A stretch of 64,000 nt of DNA from Teratosphaeria epicoccoides (GCA_021401465.1 JADDMT010000036.1:62001-126000); one strand, 5' to 3'; shown: positions 20,964-32,033, counted from the first letter of the stretch. Notes: generated from the letters alone by a model not told the origin. Numbers and translations are program-made.

Positions 20964-22222
20964 TCACAGATACCGCCTCGGCTGTCCAAAAACGTCGATA
21001 CGATCGCCCGTTCTCTGCCTGCTTTCCTGGATCGATTTGCTGAATTTCTTGGAGCTGCCCTGGCGATGGGATGTCTTTGCACGGTAGACCTCGGCCCGAT
21101 CCATCACCATGTCCACGATGTCCCGACCGCCATTTGTCGCACGCTGATGCTCAATACTGGCAATAGCCTCGCGCCGGAACTTCTCGACCTTGTTCCGGCG
21201 CAAGCCCTGACGGCACAGTGCCGCCGTGAAGTCGTCAAGGAGAGTACTATGCGGGTGAGGTCAGTGATTTCTCAGTCAACGTGACTTGATCCATCAGACT
21301 CACTCAATGGGGTTGACACCTGCATCATTATCCTTCGCCATGCGACGACGCGTCATGCGGTGCTTCCGATTGCGCTCACTGGTCTGCTCGTCCGGGTGAG
21401 AGACGACGTTCGCCGTCAACTTGTCATGCTGGTTTGGCCTTATCGGAGCGTACATCGCGGGCATGAATGCCAAGATCACTATCAAGCATAGGTCAGCGAC
21501 GTCCGACTCGTCTGGTCGGCGGCACTCACAATGGTCCGGCATGTAACGATCGTGCTCCCTGATGAGCTGATAGTTGTATTCGTAGTACTTATATGCGTCG
21601 ACCGAGTGTCCATATATCGCATAAGCCACCAACCTCCGCTGGCCGTATGTCACGCGACCGTTATGGATCATTAAAAAAGCCAGTTTGAATACTTCGTTGT
21701 CAAGTTCCAGCAGGATGTCGGCTCGGTAACTGTCACCGAAGAATTCGTACAACTCTCTATCATGCTTGTTGTTGATCTTTGGGATTTGCTGAAGTGGTGG
21801 GATGCGTAGGTCATCCAGTGGAGGGAGTACCTGTCAAGCAGACGTCAGCGATGGCTCTTTGCTCTCGAGTCACATCACCGCAAGGCAGCTGGTTAGTTTA
21901 CGTTGTCGACATATATGGCAGGCTTTACGAATCCAGTAAGAAAGTACTTGTAGGCTTCGAGGACAGGCCCAGCGTTGATTTTCTCCTGGAACGCCGGAAA
22001 GCAGGTGGCAATCTCCGGATGGGCGGACAAGAATTGGTCAATCTCGGTCAAGAACGATGGGCTGATGCGACGGGACTGGAGGTAGCTCAGCAAATCCTGA
22101 TCGGCCGCACCCGAGAAACTCCTGAACGGCTGTCCGTGGTAGGCGGGTGCGAATGCGCCGGGTCCGTCCTGTATAGCTTTCCACGGGACCTCGTTGCCTG
22201 CACCAAAGTTGTATTCGGCCAT
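20964..22222 (-). CDS. Uncharacterised fungal protein, about 359 residues
   Basis: Four exons on the minus strand join in phase: 22222-21902, 21830-21530, 21478-21304 and 21246-20964. All introns have GT/AG ends and two have clear ctgac-type branch sites. The N-terminal part reads MAEYNFGAGNEVPWKAIQD and looks like a small folded domain rich in aromatic residues. The middle is helical and charged (NNKHDRELYEFFGDSYRAD, DILLELDNEVFKLAFLMIH). The third and fourth exons are basic (RNRKHRMTRRRMAKD and RRNKVEKFRREAIASIEHQ). I do not recognise a family. Consistent phase across four exons and balanced composition are the support. An ATG at 22222 opens the first exon. Confidence 0.7.
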
Positions 22223-22828
22223 GGCGATAGATGCGTATCTATGTATGCTGGTGTTAAGTTGAAGGGTTGTGGACAGACATTGGAGCTGAATAGGAGTGGT
22301 ATGTGTAGCTGAGGAAGGAGCCTGGTGTTGCTGCAGGCAACGGTGCGGCATGTCCCAGACTGGGGGGAGCATGAATGAGGCAGGTACGATCGAGGCGGAA
22401 TGCACCTTCCGCTTTTGAGTCGCGCTCGCATACGACGCCCGTCGCGTCACTGACAGCGTCAAGTCGATCAATCATCGCTTCACGTCCTCAAAGCAACCAA
22501 CATCTCGAATCAGGCTCGAATAAACAACAGCAATTTCCACGCTGGAGGAGGCAGGGAACGCGCTGTTGACAGGAGGCCTTGCTATTGCCGCTGTGGCAAT
22601 CGACTGCGTGCAACGCCAACGCGGTACAGAATCACGCAAGACTGGGGCTTAATATACATACCAGCATTTGACACCATACGTAGACAGCGACACCACGAAG
22701 GATGATCAGAACAAAGATTGAATGTCATCATTCGTTGAGAACAATCGAATCGAGAAATCGAGAACATTTGAGTAATTTTGATGGGCATCATACATGGACA
22801 CGAGATCTGCTTTACTAATTACCTCGTC
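22223..22828. other. Intergenic region between two minus-strand genes
   Basis: About 600 bases holding the promoter of the 359-residue gene and the terminator of the tRNA methyltransferase gene. I see no convincing frame or structured element. Confidence 0.5.
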
Positions 22829-25792
22829 CTATACCGTCTTGTTAAAGTCGTCACCTTCACCTTGCCTCTCCGGCATCGCCGCCGTGACCTTATTATCATC
22901 ATCCTCAATCTCGGCCGATTTCTCCGCCTCCAACCGATCGCTTCGTGACACGGCGTCCTCCTCCAGCGCGCGTGCCTGTAGGTCAAGCTGCTCAGCCTGC
23001 GCGTCTTCTGATGCAGTGCCAAGCATAGCAGCATCCTCATCCGTGAACTTGTCATCATTCTGCTGGATCTTGTCTTCTAGCTCATTGGCATCATTCTCTG
23101 CTGGAATCGATCCCTTGGCCATAGACCCGCCCTTCCTGCCGTTAGCCTCGCGCTTCTGCTTCTCGCCGGCACTGTGGTTGATGAGCTCGATGTCCTCATT
23201 GAAGATCCGCAGCGCCATTGCCTTGCGGTCCTCCTTTGGCAGCATCAGGTTGACAGAATTCATGCTTCTCCAAAGTGGCAGGGTGAAGGACTCATTGAAA
23301 CCACCTTCCTCGTCGGAAGTCGCCTCGACCCGCAACAGACAGCAACCCATGCCTATGTTCAACACTGCTTCTCCGATCTCGTCGAGTCGCCTCCAGCCCG
23401 CCTTCGGATCGTCAGGCTTGCCCACGTGTGGAAACATCTCCACCAGCAGAATACGGAACGTAGACTTCTTCTGCAGCTTGATCATCCGGCCGTCGCCGAC
23501 CCAGCCATCAATGATCGGCAGACCCTCGGTCTGAATGCGCCAGCGGCAGATGTCTTGGCCTTGAGCATCTTGCTTCATGAACATCTTCACGCCGGCATGC
23601 ACGAATTTCATGCCCTTGCCTTCCGAGTTCATTGTCAGGATATCTTTGGCCAAGCGAGTGGAATAGTAGATGCCCTTGACAGGGTCGCCAGCAGGATTGC
23701 GAACCAAGAAGAGATCACGCGGAAACTCTGAATGTAGCTCATAGAACTTGTAGATGCTCTGCAGTTCTAGATGGTCAGCAGGCAGGTATTTGAAGGCTTC
23801 CTCATTTGCCGGAGCTTCTCCGCGTCGGTTGCGCCTGTTCTGAATTGCTTGCACAGTCGATGGCGGTATATTTTGACCATCAAAAGGTGCATTTCGCGCG
23901 GCATCGGCTACAGGCTCGTCAAGGACAGGCACGCCGCCATCCTTATTGGAGTCATCCCGGTCGATGATTTCCGAGCCAGGTTGACCACCATCTGCTTCCA
24001 CCGCCATAGCAATTGCCGGAGGTACGGGCGCATGCTCGCGACGGGAGGTCTCACTTGCCGACGTAAGCTCAGCTGGCTCGTCTCCGAGACGCGTCTTTTT
24101 GATTGAACCTGGATTCAAGTCGTCCTCGGCCTTGCGTTTCGAATTGACATCCAGCGACTCGTTCTGGCGGGCAGCAGCAGACACGTCACCGCCGCCGGCG
24201 ACGCTATCTGCGTTGGACTTGATCAAATGTCCATTGCCGTCATTAGTAGCATTGTTTACATCGGCCATGATCTCGCCAAAGGTAGTATTATCGGGCTCCT
24301 CCTCCAGCTCTGCTGACGCTTCAGGCTTTCCGTTCGGAGCGCTGAAACTCCACTCCTTGTTTTGACACTTGCACTCATCCTCATTCTTCGCCTTGATTTC
24401 ACTCAATTTCTCAAGAACAGCGATGAAGAAACCACCAGTATCTTGCTGGTGTGGATAGACACGCATGCAGTGCTGTAGAGGGATCTGCTCTCCCGGCTCA
24501 GGCGCGAACATTCCAGGCACGATCTTGCTATCCTCACCCTCACTGCTTTGCGCCTCAGCCCACGATTCGTAGATCCGACCTGCTCTGTTCATGATAGACC
24601 AATCAGTCAAGCCCGGAGTGCGCCTAAGACCTGGCAGCATGTCCGAAGTGTCGACGAGCTTGACTTTGGCCACACCTTTACATCGCTCGATTGCCGAGGA
24701 TACCACTGCCTCGTCCTCGACGGGGTTCATACTGCATGTGGAATAGACCACGCGGCCACCGACTTTCAGCATCTGCAATGCTCTGACCAGGATGCGCACT
24801 TGTGTGATATACAGGCCAAGTCCGTTCTGTGGCGACCAGTCCTTCCAAATACTAGGATTCTTGCGACATGTGCCGTCTCCAGAGCAAGGCACATCAGCCA
24901 GCACACGATCGAACTTCAAGTACTTGCCCTTGCCGCCCGTCGATGGTAATTGGATCGACGGAAACTGTGTGGCATCGTGGTTCATGACGATCAAATTAGG
25001 CGAGTTCAACCGCTTGACCTGGTGGACCAACATCTGAGCACGCGGGTAGTTGACGTCGTTCGCAATCAGAAGCCCGGTGGCACGTCCTTGGTCTGCAGGC
25101 ACCTCTCCGTTCTCTGCAGCGCCCTTTGACATGTTGATAGCTTTCGCAACATTCTCTTCCTCCCTCGCGTGGATGGCCTCGACTAATTGCGCGCTCTTGC
25201 TGCCAGGTGCGGCGCACAGATCCAGCACCGTGTGGTGAGGATGGACGTCCAGTACCAGCGGCGGTATCATTGACACGACCTCTTGCCTGCTGATGTTCCC
25301 AACCGTGGTCTCGCTGACCAAGAACCTCTGGAAGCCCTTGAACTCGTCATACTTTCTGACAACGTGCTTCGGTGTTGTCATTGCATACGCCAACTTCTCC
25401 GGGAACCACTCCAGTGGGTACGGCAAATCAATCGGTGTGCCGTCTTGCGACTTGATATTCCTGAGTTGGTCAAAGTAACGACCAATGAGGTTGTTCTTGA
25501 CGCTCTGCGCATGCGCCTTGGATCCTGTGAAGCGAAATGAATTTGGCAGCTCTCTGCGCAATGCGGCCCAGAAGGCCTCGCGCTCCAGTCCGTCGGGAAC
25601 AATGTTGAGATTGTTGTAATAACGCTCCAATTTGTCATTGTGCTTGTCGATCTTATCAAATGAGACGCGATTGTCCTCAAATCGGTTGCCTCCTCCGCCA
25701 CCGCCGCGGCCTCTTCCTCTGCCACCGCCTCCTCCTCTTCCTCGTCCACCACCTCTACCGCCTCCGCGGCCGCCTCTCTTGCTGCGCGACAT
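22829..25792 (-). CDS. NCL1: tRNA (cytosine-5-)-methyltransferase, Trm4/Ncl1 (NSUN2 family)
   Basis: A 987-residue nuclear RNA methyltransferase that makes m5C in tRNA using S-adenosylmethionine. After an Arg/Gly-rich N-terminus (residues 1-37) come the family hallmarks: the SAM-binding segment TVLDLCAAPGSKSAQLVEAI near residue 190, VLADVPCSGDGTCRKNPSIW near 296 with the Pro-Cys release cysteine, and STCSMNPVEDEAVV near 352 with the catalytic Thr-Cys. The C-terminal third contains the conserved NSUN2-like region (FYELHSEFPRDLFLVRN, FPHVGKP) and a very acidic tail. Fungal Trm4 proteins are typically 700-900 residues, so this one is on the long side because of the RGG-like start and the tail. 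No intron. Start is the ATG at 25792. The gene is divergent from the amidohydrolase gene. Confidence 0.95.
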   Translation of the reverse strand: MSRSKRGGRGGGRGGGRGRGGGGGRGRGRGGGGGGNRFEDNRVSFDKIDKHNDKLERYYNNLNIVPDGLEREAFWAALRRELPNSFRFTGSKAHAQSVKNNLIGRYFDQLRNIKSQDGTPIDLPYPLEWFPEKLAYAMTTPKHVVRKYDEFKGFQRFLVSETTVGNISRQEVVSMIPPLVLDVHPHHTVLDLCAAPGSKSAQLVEAIHAREEENVAKAINMSKGAAENGEVPADQGRATGLLIANDVNYPRAQMLVHQVKRLNSPNLIVMNHDATQFPSIQLPSTGGKGKYLKFDRVLADVPCSGDGTCRKNPSIWKDWSPQNGLGLYITQVRILVRALQMLKVGGRVVYSTCSMNPVEDEAVVSSAIERCKGVAKVKLVDTSDMLPGLRRTPGLTDWSIMNRAGRIYESWAEAQSSEGEDSKIVPGMFAPEPGEQIPLQHCMRVYPHQQDTGGFFIAVLEKLSEIKAKNEDECKCQNKEWSFSAPNGKPEASAELEEEPDNTTFGEIMADVNNATNDGNGHLIKSNADSVAGGGDVSAAARQNESLDVNSKRKAEDDLNPGSIKKTRLGDEPAELTSASETSRREHAPVPPAIAMAVEADGGQPGSEIIDRDDSNKDGGVPVLDEPVADAARNAPFDGQNIPPSTVQAIQNRRNRRGEAPANEEAFKYLPADHLELQSIYKFYELHSEFPRDLFLVRNPAGDPVKGIYYSTRLAKDILTMNSEGKGMKFVHAGVKMFMKQDAQGQDICRWRIQTEGLPIIDGWVGDGRMIKLQKKSTFRILLVEMFPHVGKPDDPKAGWRRLDEIGEAVLNIGMGCCLLRVEATSDEEGGFNESFTLPLWRSMNSVNLMLPKEDRKAMALRIFNEDIELINHSAGEKQKREANGRKGGSMAKGSIPAENDANELEDKIQQNDDKFTDEDAAMLGTASEDAQAEQLDLQARALEEDAVSRSDRLEAEKSAEIEDDDNKVTAAMPERQGEGDDFNKTV

Positions 25793-26128
25793 ATCAATGC
25801 TGTCGAGTGATGGGTCGAAGTAAAGACTTGGCGAGCTTCAGCATTGGATCTCGAGCCTCAAGTTGCTGGGAAAATCTGCCTTGACATCACCGGTCTGACT
25901 CGTGAGACGGCTTGGCAGGGCAGCCTTCACTCTTGTCACCAACACATTGATACGCAATATTACTTCTGCAACACTATCTGACCTGCCTCAATATGATCGC
26001 TGCCATTGTATGGGAGTGCGCAACGGATAGACAGATAGGAGAGAAGGCGAGTAAGATGCTAGACCGAGTCTGGCTGCTACTTCTTTCATCCTCCACCTCC
26101 ATCTCCCTTTTGTTTTACGCTCGCAAAG
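25793..26128. promoter_or_regulatory. Divergent promoter of NCL1 and amidohydrolase
   Basis: A 336-bp region flanked by two divergent ATGs. A pyrimidine-rich tract at about 26080-26112 precedes the amidohydrolase start, a feature common in fungal promoters. No TATA box is obvious. Confidence 0.5.
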
Positions 26129-27571
26129 ATGGCTGGAGAATTTCTACGCTCTCATGGCATAGACATTGACGCCGAAATGTCCAAGATTCAATTTGGCACA
26201 GTGAGCGCGTTGGGATCAAATAGCCAAGGGACCGAGACTTCAATGACTCCACATTGCATACACAACGTTTCCTTGCCCGCCACAACTCCTGGAAGCCGCA
26301 GGACTATCGATCTGGTCAATGGCCGTGTTATTGCTTCCAGTTCTGTGAACAAGAAAGAGTCTGCAACTGAGGTTCATCACGTCGATGGTTGTGGCGCTCT
26401 CATGGCTCCATCCCTTTGCCACCCACATGTCCATCTCGACAAAGCATACCTCTTGAGCCATCCGAAACATGCAGATCTTCAAATCGAACGTGGAGACTTC
26501 GCAGAGGCCATGGAGCTTACAGGAAAGGCTAAATCGCAATTCGAGCGTGAGGATCTGCTCGAACGTGGGCAGTGTCTTGTCGATGAGAGTGTTGCAGCTG
26601 GTGTCACTCATATGCGTGCCTTCGTGGAAGTAGACGCTGGTGTCCAAATGAAGTGTCTAGAGGCCGGCATCGAGTTAAAAGCCGTTGCGAAGAACGCCGG
26701 GAGCATGAATGTCCAACTTTGTGCCTTTGCTCAACTATCTCTCTTCTCATCATCACAGGATGATCCTCAGGGTGAATTTATCAGAGGACTGGTGCAAGGC
26801 GCTGCCGCGATGGATTCTGTTGAATGCATCGGGAGTACACCGTACGTTGAAGCCGACCAAGACAAAGCAAAGCGCAACATCGAATGGATGATCGACCTCA
26901 GCGCGGAGACAAATAAGCATCTCGATTTCCACCTCGACTACAATCTAGACCCAAAGACTGAACCCTTGGTCTGGCACGTGATTCGGTCTCTTAAAGAGAG
27001 GCAATGGCTGCAGCGCACCAGCGCGATGAAGACCGTTGTACTGGGTCACTGCACACGCCTCACACTCTTCACTCCATCCGAATGGCAAAAGCTGCGAGCA
27101 GAAATTGGTGATCTACCCATCTCATTTGTCGGCCTGCCAAACAGCGATCTCTTCATGATGCGGACTCCAGAAAGTAGGCGAGGAACGCTGGACGTACCTC
27201 GCATGATCAAAGACAATGGCTTGAATGCCTGCATCGGCATCAACAATATCGGGAACGCCTTCACACCTCACGGCTCCTGCGACCCGTTGATGCTGGCATG
27301 CCAAGGTGTGGGCGTGTATCAGGCTGGCACGAAAGCCGATGCTGAGATACTGTACGAGTGCATATCGACGCGGGCTCGAGAGGCGATAGGACTCGGACGT
27401 AAGGATCGCTCGATCGATCTTGCTGTGAGGAACGGCGACGGTGACTTTGTGTTGTTCGGCTCTGATGAAGAGAATGAGTGGCGGACCAGGAGGAGTGTAG
27501 CCGAGGCAGTGTACCTGTACGATCACGGTCGGGGCAGGAAAGGTATCATGAATGGAAAGCTCACCAGCTGA
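26129..27571 (+). CDS. Cytosine-deaminase-like metal-dependent amidohydrolase
   Basis: An intronless 480-residue enzyme of the amidohydrolase (TIM-barrel) superfamily, closest in style to CodA-like deaminases. The N-terminal metal ligands are CHPHVHLDKAYLL (His-x-His then Asp-Lys). The barrel continues with GVTHMRAFVEVD, then DFHLDYNLD, then VVLGHCTRLTLF supplying a further histidine. NIGNAFTPHGSCDPLML carries the likely C-terminal catalytic Asp, at the place where CodA has its Asp before the final strand. It should hydrolyse or deaminate a cyclic amide or amidine; the substrate cannot be named. The start at 26129 follows a pyrimidine-rich leader. A signal peptide is absent, so a cytosolic location is likely. 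Confidence 0.85.
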   Translation: MAGEFLRSHGIDIDAEMSKIQFGTVSALGSNSQGTETSMTPHCIHNVSLPATTPGSRRTIDLVNGRVIASSSVNKKESATEVHHVDGCGALMAPSLCHPHVHLDKAYLLSHPKHADLQIERGDFAEAMELTGKAKSQFEREDLLERGQCLVDESVAAGVTHMRAFVEVDAGVQMKCLEAGIELKAVAKNAGSMNVQLCAFAQLSLFSSSQDDPQGEFIRGLVQGAAAMDSVECIGSTPYVEADQDKAKRNIEWMIDLSAETNKHLDFHLDYNLDPKTEPLVWHVIRSLKERQWLQRTSAMKTVVLGHCTRLTLFTPSEWQKLRAEIGDLPISFVGLPNSDLFMMRTPESRRGTLDVPRMIKDNGLNACIGINNIGNAFTPHGSCDPLMLACQGVGVYQAGTKADAEILYECISTRAREAIGLGRKDRSIDLAVRNGDGDFVLFGSDEENEWRTRRSVAEAVYLYDHGRGRKGIMNGKLTS

Positions 27572-27869
27572 TACTGAGGACTTCCGGCTATATGGCAGGG
27601 GATAGCAGTGTACTAATTGCTTTGCCATATCGACATGTTGGCCTATTCAAGCATATTAGGGTATCCTCGCACTCACCAAACAATCGTACCTCGACCACCT
27701 CATCAATTGTAATAATGATACAACGGAAAGATATCTCTGGCCTCGCTCATGGCCACGCTCGTGCTCTTTCTCAAACATCGCAAACCCAAACGCCAATCTC
27801 TTTTGTTAACCATTGCGGATCTGTATCAATATGTCACGAAATTTACTGTCCAATGCCATCCTCTTCCCA

Positions 27870-29975
27870 TCAAGCAGCCCTTGCAAATACTCTCCGCCAA
27901 GCACTCATCTTTCGTGCCGTCATAGAGCTCGCCGAACTCCGTCGCTTCGATTTGAAGCTGAAAGCGCTGTGTAAGACAGTATTCCCAATGACGCTATCGC
28001 CACTGATGCTGCCATTGCGTGACCGCTGATGTCCACATTCGACTTCCGGTGGTGTGCAAGCGCCGGTCGCGATACTGTAGGGATCGTTCAAGACGTGGTC
28101 GATGCTCAAGTCAGGTACTGTATGCGTCTCCCATTCCCTGCCCGCGCAACACAAGCTATCGACACCGCACTGAGAGACCAGGACCTCCTGCAAGCGGTCG
28201 CGAACCTCTTGGGCCGAAGGCCGCAACAGCGCATTTTGCGCCATCATGAGCCGCACAAGGCGCAGCAGCTCAGGTACACCTTGGTACACCTGTTCGGTGT
28301 GCCGCTCGCTGTCTTGCTTAAGCATCTCTACCCAAGCGTCGATCTTGTCAACGTTACAATGGAAGCTATGATCCAACCGGGCTTTGCTCTTGCTGTTCGG
28401 TGCTGCAACGCGAGTGCCGCGAAAACGAACAAATTCAGTCAGCTTGCCTTTGACCATGAAGGTAATGATGTCGAGAAAGATGCATGCGAGTGAGTATACA
28501 TCAGACATCTCGGGTGCAGGCTGTGGCAGATCCTGTAAAGTGTCGGGATCAATGGAAGACGGACGGGGCAGCGTCAAAGCCGAACTCATAGACCTAGGCG
28601 ATGTCGGCATGCTCGGCGGAGGCGATGGCTGATGATTCAGAAGTCGGCTGAAGTTGCGGATGCTGCTCGACCCGGAATTCCGTTGAAGGTGAGATGAGGA
28701 GAACAGATTGGTGATCGTGGTCATGCTATTCGATCTGCCGCTCGACGGTGGAGTGATGGGGCTGGAGATTGTGCCCATGCTGTTGCTGCGGGTGCTGCTG
28801 CCAGTAGAAGATGACCCCGAAGAACTGCTCCCACTCGAACTCATCTTGCGTAGCTTGCCAAATGCAGCGATACTGCTTGGTGGGGGGCTGGCCGCCACAA
28901 TTGATGGCGATTGACAGATTTGCGACTCAGGTGCAGAATAGTCATAAGTCTCCGTCTTGCTTTGCTTCTTGCCTTGCTGAAACGTTCGATGAGTGCCAAT
29001 ATCTGCAAATGCTATCCGGTTCTCGTGGTCTATCCAGATGTTCGACGGCCGAATGGCAGTATGAGCTGCGCCACGGTGGTGGAGTGAGGCCAGCGCTGTT
29101 GCCAGACAATGCATCCATTCGCATAGCAGTACCGGCCTTTGGAAAGCCGGCACACGCAAGAACTGCATGGGTGTCCGGTGGTCAATGAATGTTCCCAAGG
29201 TGTGCTCGGCTACAAAGTTGGACAATACGTAACCAGCTCCGTCAGAAGTGTATGATGCCCAGACATTGGCAACATGCTCATGACCGAGCGATCGCGCTTT
29301 CCTGACATCCTTCATGAAATGCTCCCTTTGATTTTGCCCAGTCTCCTTGTCCGTCAGCGAGTACCTTCGCCTCTGGTAGATCTCATCCGGTCGACCCGGA
29401 AAATGTATCCTGTCCCAAGACTGCAAGCTCACAGCGGGTGGCAGTGTGTTCACATACTCCATGGGTATGTGTTCATTAGGGCCATAATCAATATGTGCGC
29501 CTTGCTTCAATTCTCGTAACAGGTACACAAACTGGGTATCGTAGAACTTGCGGTTCAGAGCTTCGTCATTCTCGTAAGCCAGCTCCAGATTCCTCACATT
29601 TTTTCGTGAGATTGGAAGGTCATCATCATCCCATGAATCGTCAATGCATCCGAATATCTGCTCGGGGACACCGATCTCAGCTAATACCAGAAACAATCTT
29701 TTGGCGCGCTCCAGGATCCATTCCATGTACGTGTCGTCCGTCAGCCCTTCTCCGAAGGCAAGCGGCCTGTCCAGAAACTCGCGCTCTTCGCCTCTGAGCT
29801 TGGAGATTACGAATGACCTTGTGACCTTGGCCTCTATCCGCTTGTCTGTCCACCAGAGCTGCTTTAATGCTGCATGAGGTGTAACAAGAGAATGCCCGCC
29901 GTACCCATAGATGTACGCATTCAAGGCAATTGTTGCGGCTGTTGGCGGCACATCTGCGTAACTCCTCGTGGCCAT
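27870..29975 (-). CDS. Protein-kinase-like protein, predicted pseudokinase
   Basis: A 701-residue intronless protein. An N-terminal region of about 200 residues of unknown fold (MATRSYADVPPTAATIAL..., with WWTDKRIEAKVTRSFVISK) precedes a kinase-like domain. There, HEHVANVWASYTSDGAGYVL resembles the beta4-beta5 hinge. HHRGAAHTAIRPSNIWID near residue 305 aligns with the catalytic loop, but His-Arg-Asp is replaced by His-Thr-Ala. FADIGTHR replaces Asp-Phe-Gly. A Ser-rich insertion of about 130 residues splits the activation segment from the helical lobe, where SDVYSLACIFLDIITFMVKG matches helix F and LLRPSAQEVRDRL matches the end of the domain. No lysine in a VAIK-type motif was found. Catalysis is therefore unlikely; a scaffold role is inference. 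Confidence 0.8.
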   Translation of the reverse strand: MATRSYADVPPTAATIALNAYIYGYGGHSLVTPHAALKQLWWTDKRIEAKVTRSFVISKLRGEEREFLDRPLAFGEGLTDDTYMEWILERAKRLFLVLAEIGVPEQIFGCIDDSWDDDDLPISRKNVRNLELAYENDEALNRKFYDTQFVYLLRELKQGAHIDYGPNEHIPMEYVNTLPPAVSLQSWDRIHFPGRPDEIYQRRRYSLTDKETGQNQREHFMKDVRKARSLGHEHVANVWASYTSDGAGYVLSNFVAEHTLGTFIDHRTPMQFLRVPAFQRPVLLCEWMHCLATALASLHHRGAAHTAIRPSNIWIDHENRIAFADIGTHRTFQQGKKQSKTETYDYSAPESQICQSPSIVAASPPPSSIAAFGKLRKMSSSGSSSSGSSSTGSSTRSNSMGTISSPITPPSSGRSNSMTTITNLFSSSHLQRNSGSSSIRNFSRLLNHQPSPPPSMPTSPRSMSSALTLPRPSSIDPDTLQDLPQPAPEMSDVYSLACIFLDIITFMVKGKLTEFVRFRGTRVAAPNSKSKARLDHSFHCNVDKIDAWVEMLKQDSERHTEQVYQGVPELLRLVRLMMAQNALLRPSAQEVRDRLQEVLVSQCGVDSLCCAGREWETHTVPDLSIDHVLNDPYSIATGACTPPEVECGHQRSRNGSISGDSVIGNTVLHSAFSFKSKRRSSASSMTARKMSAWRRVFARAA

Positions 29976-32033
29976 ATCGTCAACTTGGCTGCGCGGAACA
30001 ATCTTTCTAATCCTGTTACGTCTGTGTTACTGCTACCGCATATGCCATATCACCCAAGCCACACGGTTTCCAGTCATGAGTCGTCTTTGTGCATGTTGAA
30101 TGCGAAGACAAAACCGAATACTGTGCAAAGGAGTTTGTTTTACGGGCAATCAAGGCTTACGAAGCGCGTCAGGTCGCACTCCAGCCATGAAGCTTTGGTG
30201 TATCCACATCGGTACCGCTCTGAGGATCCATGCCATTGCATTGGTGCTTGTCGTGCCACATCGGACCTGCAGCACTCCAAAACCAGCATGACCGTGGCAC
30301 AGTCTGGCAAGACGAATATCATGATGGGGACCATTGGAGCAGCGTCGTCCCGCATGGTCCACCCGTCCAGCGCCCACGCGTGGAGTCTCCACGCCGTCAA
30401 AACGTGGGTGTTCTGGGCATGGTCATGTCTCATCGCCATCGATACACGTCGACGTCCCGATGGGGAGCAATGTCGGAAGCATCGAATACGCTGAGCGCAG
30501 AGTGATCCTTGGATGCGGACACGTGAGTGTGGGTGGAGCCTTCAGCTAGACATGCTGCTGATCACAAGCCTTGCTCTCACATCGTCGACACGCGACTTGT
30601 TACTCCCATCTCAATGATCTCGCTGGCTCGCGGTCGCCTCCATTATTTGACATTGCTACCCTAGTCAGCCTGCAGGAGACAGCCGGCCACTCTGCACTGT
30701 GCAGTGGTAGCACATCAAGCGGTGTGGGTGCACATACCGATACCCGGGCAGGGAAACCCGCGACTCTGCAGCATTATTATTATCGTGGCTCCTGAACGAG
30801 AGGGACTTTCACTAGTCCCGTGCGCTCAAGCTTACGACCATGACGATACTGGACAAGATGATGATTATTGTCCTTGGATGTCACCGCTCGCGGGTTCAGC
30901 CAGTGCAATGCGCTGAAGTCTCATCTCAAGGGGTAACTACCAGGAGTAACTACCAGGGGTAACTACCAGGAGTAACTACCAGGGGTAACTACCAGGAGTA
31001 ACTACCAGGAGTAACTACCAGGAGTAACTACCAGGAGTAACTACCAGGAGTAACTACCAGGAGTAACTACCAGGACTAGCTTGCGTTCTGCATAAGCGCT
31101 GGCTTCATTATCTGGTCGCCGTGGAGTCTGCAGGTGGCAGGCCACGTCGAAACACAGGACGTACAAAGTTTTTCAAGCTACAGGGCCAGGCTCGTCATCT
31201 ACATGTTTGATGTTTATCATCATGACCAACATGCCGATCACTGCAAAGGTTCCGGGCTTCGTCACTTGTGATGTGTCTGCCATGTCGTCCTGCGCGATTT
31301 GGCGAACCTTGTACCGTTGCAGCTTCGAGATCTTACACTGTCGCGTATCGCTGCCGGTCTCGATGAATGCTGTCGACATCTTCCGAAGCCGGTTGGCAGA
31401 CATGCGCGTGGCCGGCGGAAAGAACACGCCGGTCTCTTGAGCGAACCTCGCCCGATTCGAGTGCTATCTTATGGGTATGGAAATGATGTGCCCACGAGCA
31501 ACAGCTCCCAAGGCTTCTCATGGATGTTTACAACGCATCTACAATTGACGCTCCCAAATCATCCTTCCGCGCAGTCACCGCCATCAAGCGCAAAGAGGCG
31601 TCCTGAATATAGATGCTGCGTAAGGTGTTCGTGTTGCTCATGACAGCCTGTCCGCGGATTTGTAGCGTGTTGAATCAATCCCTGGATGACCAAAGGGCTC
31701 TGCAGCTTTGCGAGACTTGACAACGTCTCCCTCTCAGCTTGATGATTGGAATGTCAATGCACCGGAGGTCAATCACATGCTCGAATGGATTGGAGAGGTG
31801 GCAGGCGTGGTGGTCGTGCCCCTCCTTCGCTCCTCGTGTCCAGCTACCTACCATCTTTCATCTTTCCTCGCGTTCCATCACGCGTCGACCACTTTCAACC
31901 CCCAAGTCTCCTCCATCCATTGTCAGACCATCCCTTACGGCCACACAGCCATCTCGGCAATTGGTCGTCGCCTGAGTTGAAGTTCTGAGCTTAGCCTTGG
32001 CGCACGGCAAACTCTGCGGTATCGGCAGGCACC
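29976..32033. other. Intergenic region containing a minisatellite
   Basis: About 2 kb between the divergently transcribed pseudokinase and SMARCD genes. Apart from the 13-bp tandem array described separately, no protein-like frame was found. The right-hand 300 bases are pyrimidine-rich and probably form the SMARCD promoter and leader. Confidence 0.5.
30931..31073. repeat. 13-bp minisatellite, 11 copies
   Basis: Eleven exact-length head-to-tail copies of a 13-base unit, gagtaactaccag, fill 143 bases. Copies 1, 3 and 5 start ggg instead of gag; copies 2, 4 and 6-11 start gag. The left half therefore behaves as a 26-bp two-unit repeat, while the right half is homogeneous. No other base differs, which points to recent expansion. 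The array lies outside any gene I can support. Confidence 0.97.
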
